From: Acidimicrobiaceae bacterium
GTDB lineage: Bacteria; Actinomycetota; Acidimicrobiia; Acidimicrobiales; Palsa-688
Reading direction: 5' to 3'
Assembly: GCA_003158835.1 (NCBI GenBank)
Contig: PMLI01000148.1
Span: 1-5,572, forward strand
Length of the DNA: 5,572 nucleotides
A program made the position numbers and the translations under genes. Below the pieces are notes generated by a model. That model was not told the origin of the DNA and did not search any database. It saw only the letters and a list, made by a program, of their open reading frames with translations. Positions 4,514 through 5,572 of this stretch are shown piece by piece. Within the stretch, counting starts at the first letter, position 1, and each line of letters opens with the position of its first letter.

Positions 4514-5572
4514 TCAGGCGCTCGGCTCGAGCACCCCACAAACCCCGCCGGCCCAGGCGAGGGCCTCAAAATAACACTGCTCCACCTCAGCCGGGTTGGG
4601 CCCGGAACGCAGATCGAAACCGTCGGCCCCGAGCTCCCAGGCCAGGACGTCGGCCAGGACGTCGCCGAGCACGCCGGTGTGCCAAAGCAACGCCTCCTCG
4701 AGGTCGTTGCCCAGCGACATGCTTTCGACGATCGCCGACAGGGGCGCCCGCAGCAACAGGTCGAGCGCCGACACCAGCCCCACGGTGAAGGCCGAGCCGG
4801 CCAGGCGGGGCTCGGTCGCCAGGGCCAGCAGTTCGGCCATGCGTGCCCTCGTCATGGCGATGTTGAGCTGCTCGTCCGAGCCCTCGTGACCACCGCTCAG
4901 CAGGATGAGCATGACCAGGGCGCGTATCCGGCGCTCGCCGAGCAGGACCACGGCCTCGCGCACCGAACTGATCCGCCGGAAGAAGCCCCAGGCGGCGCCG
5001 GCGCCGGCCGCCCGAAGGAACTGGTAGCTGAGGGCGGCGTCCGTCCGGACGATGCTCTCCACTTCACCGGCCGAGGTACGCGGGTCGCAGAGCTTGTCGA
5101 TTATCCGCAAGCACGTGAGCCTGCTCGGGCTCAGCTCGTGGCCCTCGACGATCTCGGGGCGGCTGAGCAGATAGCCCTGATAGAGGTCGAAGCCGAGCTC
5201 CTGGCAAGCCTTCAGTTGCTCGCGGGTCTCGACCCTTTTCGCGATCAGCTTCACGCCGAAGGAGGAGCAGTGCCGGACGGCATCGCTCAGTTGGGCCGGA
5301 GCCAGGCCGAGGACGTCGAGCTTGACCATGGACACCAGCTGAAGGAAGGGGTCGTCCTGTCCTCCCGGGAGGTGGTCGTCCAGGGCGAGCGTATAGCCGT
5401 TCTGAGCCAGTCTCTGGCAGCCCGCTAAGACCTCCTGGTTGCGGGGCACGTCCTCGAGGATCTCGACCACAGTCTTCTCGGGGGGGAGGAGGAGCTCCTG
5501 CTCGCCGACCAGGAATGTCCTAGTCGCGTTGATAAAGGCCTGTTTGTCACCGACGAGGGTGTCCAGGCCGAC
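4514..5572 (-). CDS. EAL-HDOD (YuxH-type) signalling protein, 5' end cut off by window
   Basis: Cytoplasmic signalling protein joining a degenerate EAL (c-di-GMP phosphodiesterase) domain to a HDOD domain. The frame is open from base 5572 with no stop before TGA at 4514, giving 352 visible residues; a GTG at 5470 lies inside the conserved EAL domain and is not the start. The family is about 400 residues, so some 50 N-terminal residues, including the EAL motif itself, are off the edge. Visible residues: AFINATR (12-18), VVEILED (35-41), LALDDHLP (62-69), VKLDVL (83-88), AKRVET (111-116) and YQGYLLSRP (131-139). The catalytic Glu of AEGVE is Lys (K112), so hydrolysis of c-di-GMP is unlikely. 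HDOD spans about 145-340, with ISSVREAVVLLG (201-212) and the closing FEALAW (335-340). Such proteins probably act by binding partners or c-di-GMP. It is unlikely to belong to the sugar pathway. Confidence 0.9.
   Translation of the reverse strand, partial: VGLDTLVGDKQAFINATRTFLVGEQELLLPPEKTVVEILEDVPRNQEVLAGCQRLAQNGYTLALDDHLPGGQDDPFLQLVSMVKLDVLGLAPAQLSDAVRHCSSFGVKLIAKRVETREQLKACQELGFDLYQGYLLSRPEIVEGHELSPSRLTCLRIIDKLCDPRTSAGEVESIVRTDAALSYQFLRAAGAGAAWGFFRRISSVREAVVLLGERRIRALVMLILLSGGHEGSDEQLNIAMTRARMAELLALATEPRLAGSAFTVGLVSALDLLLRAPLSAIVESMSLGNDLEEALLWHTGVLGDVLADVLAWELGADGFDLRSGPNPAEVEQCYFEALAWAGGVCGVLEPSA

Noticed and set aside
4319..5428. Long plus-strand open frame of 369 codons opposite the EAL-HDOD and oxidoreductase genes
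   Set aside because: Translation is rich in Gly, Gln, His and Arg with no recognisable domain, and the opposite strand encodes clear conserved families. It is a G+C-driven shadow frame.
5468..5470. GTG at 5470 as start of the EAL-HDOD gene
   Set aside because: The 34 codons upstream to the window edge are open and read conserved EAL-domain sequence (AFINATR, then LLLPPEK), so the gene begins outside the window.
5480..5486. Run of seven G as a possible phase-variation tract
   Set aside because: It encodes the conserved LLPPE-type segment in frame; a seven-base run is unremarkable at this base composition and no frameshift is seen.

Overview
The window is a G+C-rich bacterial segment (roughly two thirds G+C by eye) carrying five genes, all on the minus strand and packed with gaps of 63, 74, -4 and 39 bases. 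Read in the direction of transcription (right to left) they are: the 3' part of an EAL-HDOD signalling protein (4514 to beyond the right edge); a Gfo/Idh/MocA NAD(P)-dependent oxidoreductase (3350-4450); a ROK-family sugar kinase (2211-3275); a double-SIS phosphosugar-binding protein resembling the isomerase half of GlmS (1090-2214); and the 5' part of an ABC-transporter family 5 solute-binding protein (left edge to 1050). The two edge genes are both incomplete, with their open frames running off the window.

The last four genes look like one carbohydrate uptake and catabolism unit: a secreted binding protein captures the substrate, the ROK kinase phosphorylates a sugar, the SIS protein acts on a phosphosugar, and the oxidoreductase oxidises or epimerises a sugar or polyol. 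Kinase and SIS genes overlap by ATGA, so their translation is probably coupled. The substrate cannot be read from the sequence. An amino sugar, a sugar conjugate or a glycated amino acid would fit a GlmS-like SIS protein beside a family 5 binding protein. The SIS protein lacks two residues used by true GlmS isomerases, so it is probably not a glucosamine-6-phosphate synthase. The EAL-HDOD gene upstream is likely a separate c-di-GMP-related or protein-interaction signalling gene that happens to share the strand.

The short intergenic spaces hold the most interesting non-coding signals. A 6-bp stem with a 3-nt loop (1070-1084) sits between the SIS stop and the strong ribosome binding site of the binding-protein gene. 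Two dyads with the same ACAAGTT core (3338-3349 and 4480-4493) lie upstream of the kinase and the oxidoreductase, each overlapping a possible -35 element. The oxidoreductase start has no Shine-Dalgarno sequence but has a TAnnnT-like box 7 bases upstream, as in leaderless actinobacterial genes.

The organism is probably a member of Actinomycetota or another high-G+C environmental lineage such as Chloroflexota. This rests only on base composition, gene types and the promoter-like box, and is weak. I see no rRNA, tRNA, CRISPR array, insertion sequence or phage gene, and no gene-free stretch longer than 74 bases.
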